From positions 2,976,001 through 3,040,000 of the forward strand of contig CBDCEL010000004.1 of the NCBI GenBank assembly GCA_965215845.1: DNA of 64,000 nucleotides, given 5' to 3'. This document shows, piece by piece, positions 62,789 to 64,000 of the stretch. The notes below the pieces were generated by a model. The model saw nothing but the letters and a program-made list of their open reading frames with translations. It was not told the origin of the DNA and did no database searches. The position numbers and the translations under genes are program-made. How positions within the stretch are numbered: the first letter of the stretch is position 1; every line of letters begins with the position of its first letter. Source of the stretch: Aurantibacter_A sp965215845. Lineage in GTDB: Bacteria > Bacteroidota > Bacteroidia > Flavobacteriales > Flavobacteriaceae.

Positions 62789-63942
62789 ATGGTTATTTTC
62801 GATTGCCATCCTGAAGGAACCGCGAAAGACTCAAATTGAAAATTCTTTCCATAGGATTCCTTAAGTCTGGCCACTACGTAATTAAGCCCCATACCTGTCT
62901 TTTTGGGCTTATCCTCAACATCTCCGTCGTTCAATATGAAGTAAATTTTAGAATTTCCATCTTCCTGTTTTGAAATTTTAAAAATTCCCTTGGTTCGGTT
63001 TTCATATCCATGTGACATCCCATTTTCCACTAGGGTAAGGAAAACCCCAGGTGGAATCTCATCAGACTCTGCAAGGTTCTCGGTCTGTAATTCAAATTCC
63101 ATACTTTTCCTGACACTCATAATGCCCATATATGAGGATATAAGTTCCACCTCATCCATGACCGGAATCAGGTTTCTATCACTGATTTTTGCAAAAAACT
63201 CGAACTCTTTAGACAAGTCCTGAACAAATGCGGATGCCTTTATAGGATTATGCTCAATAAGTTCTTGCAATGAAGTCAGTGAGTTCAGTATGAAATGAGG
63301 TTGAATGGTGGTCTTTAATAATTGATTTTCTAATCGGGTAGAGCGCAATAGGGCATTTTGATATTCTTTGTTCTGGACGGCCAGTTCAATGCCGGAGGAT
63401 AGTACCATACAGAATATCAGAAAAATGACCCCAACAAAGTACCCCCAGTTTAAAACACCAACCAACCCAAGACCTTCGCAAATTGCAAAGCCCAAAAGAC
63501 CAATGAAAATTAACCATGCATTTTTTTTTATAGCTAATGCATAAATTGTTTGAACCAATGCCACTCCGATACTGAAAAAAATGTAATTCAACTCTTCAAT
63601 AAAGAAGAAGAAAAAGAGTGAGATTACGATGTAGGCAGAAATGAATATTTTTTTATGTGGTTGCTCAAAGCGATATGCTAAAAAAGTACTCAATGATATC
63701 ATACCCATGAGAACAGATAGGTATACTAGGTCAAAAGCTGTTAAATTAAGCAAGGGAAATAGAACTTTGTCGTCAGGATATGTCTTTAAATAAATTTTAA
63801 AACAATGGAAGAAACAATAAAAGGCGAAAAATAAATAAGCAAGTTTTTTGTGATAACCAAAGTAGAGCGCGACGTTGAAACAACCTGAGGTTATTAGAAT
63901 AGAGACTATGATGAGAATACTCTCGTGGAGTGTAAAATCCAA
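62779..63942 (-). CDS. LytS/YehU-type sensor histidine kinase
   Basis: The 387-residue protein has about six or seven membrane helices in residues 5-190, with no large periplasmic loop. The cytoplasmic kinase follows: phosphoacceptor His216 in TTIQPHFILNSLTSLQEL, then the ATPase part with FLTLVENGMSHGYENRTKG (N box) and KTGMGLNYVVARLKESYG. This is the His_kinase (PF06580-like) type that pairs with LytTR regulators, here encoded by the overlapping downstream gene. The signal, perhaps in the membrane or a membrane-soluble ligand, is unknown. It lies near the window edge but appears complete. Confidence 0.9.
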   Translation of the reverse strand: MDFTLHESILIIVSILITSGCFNVALYFGYHKKLAYLFFAFYCFFHCFKIYLKTYPDDKVLFPLLNLTAFDLVYLSVLMGMISLSTFLAYRFEQPHKKIFISAYIVISLFFFFFIEELNYIFFSIGVALVQTIYALAIKKNAWLIFIGLLGFAICEGLGLVGVLNWGYFVGVIFLIFCMVLSSGIELAVQNKEYQNALLRSTRLENQLLKTTIQPHFILNSLTSLQELIEHNPIKASAFVQDLSKEFEFFAKISDRNLIPVMDEVELISSYMGIMSVRKSMEFELQTENLAESDEIPPGVFLTLVENGMSHGYENRTKGIFKISKQEDGNSKIYFILNDGDVEDKPKKTGMGLNYVVARLKESYGKNFQFESFAVPSGWQSKITIWS

Positions 63943-64000
63943 AACTATTTCTTATTATCAAAAAGGGATAACAAAATACAATTCTTTCTGATGATCCCAT

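Noticed and set aside
63797..64000. Frame at the right edge on the minus strand
   Set aside because: It overlaps the start of the histidine kinase gene in another frame and shows no family character. A real upstream gene could begin outside the window but cannot be supported.

Overview
The window looks like a chromosomal stretch from a marine member of the Flavobacteriaceae (Bacteroidota). The evidence is two proteins with gliding-motility-type C-terminal sorting domains (T9SS type B), many lipoproteins with Bacteroidota-style lipoboxes, -7 boxes of the form TAnnTTTG, a Rho factor with a long disordered insertion, and a housekeeping order typical of flavobacteria (cdaA-folP, DUF1599, DoxX/BT_3928, tpiA, prmA, clpS). 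A genus cannot be named from the sequence alone. No rRNA, CRISPR array, transposase or phage gene was seen. The only tRNA found is tRNA-Glu(UUC).

Layout. 1-4920: two adjacent T9SS type B surface proteins (the first cut by the window edge), a FadL/OmpP1-like outer-membrane protein and a Gly/Trp- and Arg/Ser-rich lipoprotein. 5014-20876: housekeeping genes: proS, tRNA-Glu, rpsT, rho, a DUF4293 protein, a lipoprotein with a possible TPR tail, a YfcE-type phosphodiesterase, truA, an ABC exporter, cdaA and folP, DUF1599, DoxX, tpiA, prmA and clpS. 21058-45852: a beta-1,3/1,6-glucan (laminarin-type) utilisation locus. 46121-55725: mixed accessory genes (unknown membrane protein, split YeeE/YedE pair, MarR regulator with S41 peptidase, lipocalin-like lipoprotein, CBM9-like and DUF4838 proteins, an atypical pyruvate-kinase-like protein). 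55856-64000: a visibly A+T-richer accessory block with a truncated and an intact AraC-type regulator, a radical SAM protein, several NTF2-fold proteins, an apparently exported aminotransferase and a LytS/LytTR-type two-component pair.

The glucan locus is the most interesting part. Outside the cytoplasm it encodes two GH16 laminarinase-like lipoproteins, a GH17 lipoprotein, a GH30 lipoprotein, two multidomain carbohydrate-binding lipoproteins and a 1051-residue protein that joins a clan GH-A-like catalytic domain to a long region resembling an outer-membrane beta-barrel. In the cytoplasm it encodes a large protein that I read as a GH149-type beta-1,3-glucan phosphorylase and two GH17 enzymes without signal peptides. 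Two MFS-type sugar transporters (sugar porter and GPH families) supply the inner-membrane step. A membrane-spanning triple-tyrosine/LuxR-type regulator sits inside the locus, and three 21-bp-phased repeats lie just downstream of it, before the next operon. No SusC/SusD pair is encoded anywhere in the window, which is unusual for a Bacteroidota glycan locus. One GH16 protein carries what looks like a circularly permuted binding module inserted into a surface loop of its catalytic domain.

Functions are assigned by reading motifs in the translated sequence. No database search was possible, and family names for the less canonical proteins (GH149, the GH-A domain, the pyruvate-kinase-like protein) are inferences.
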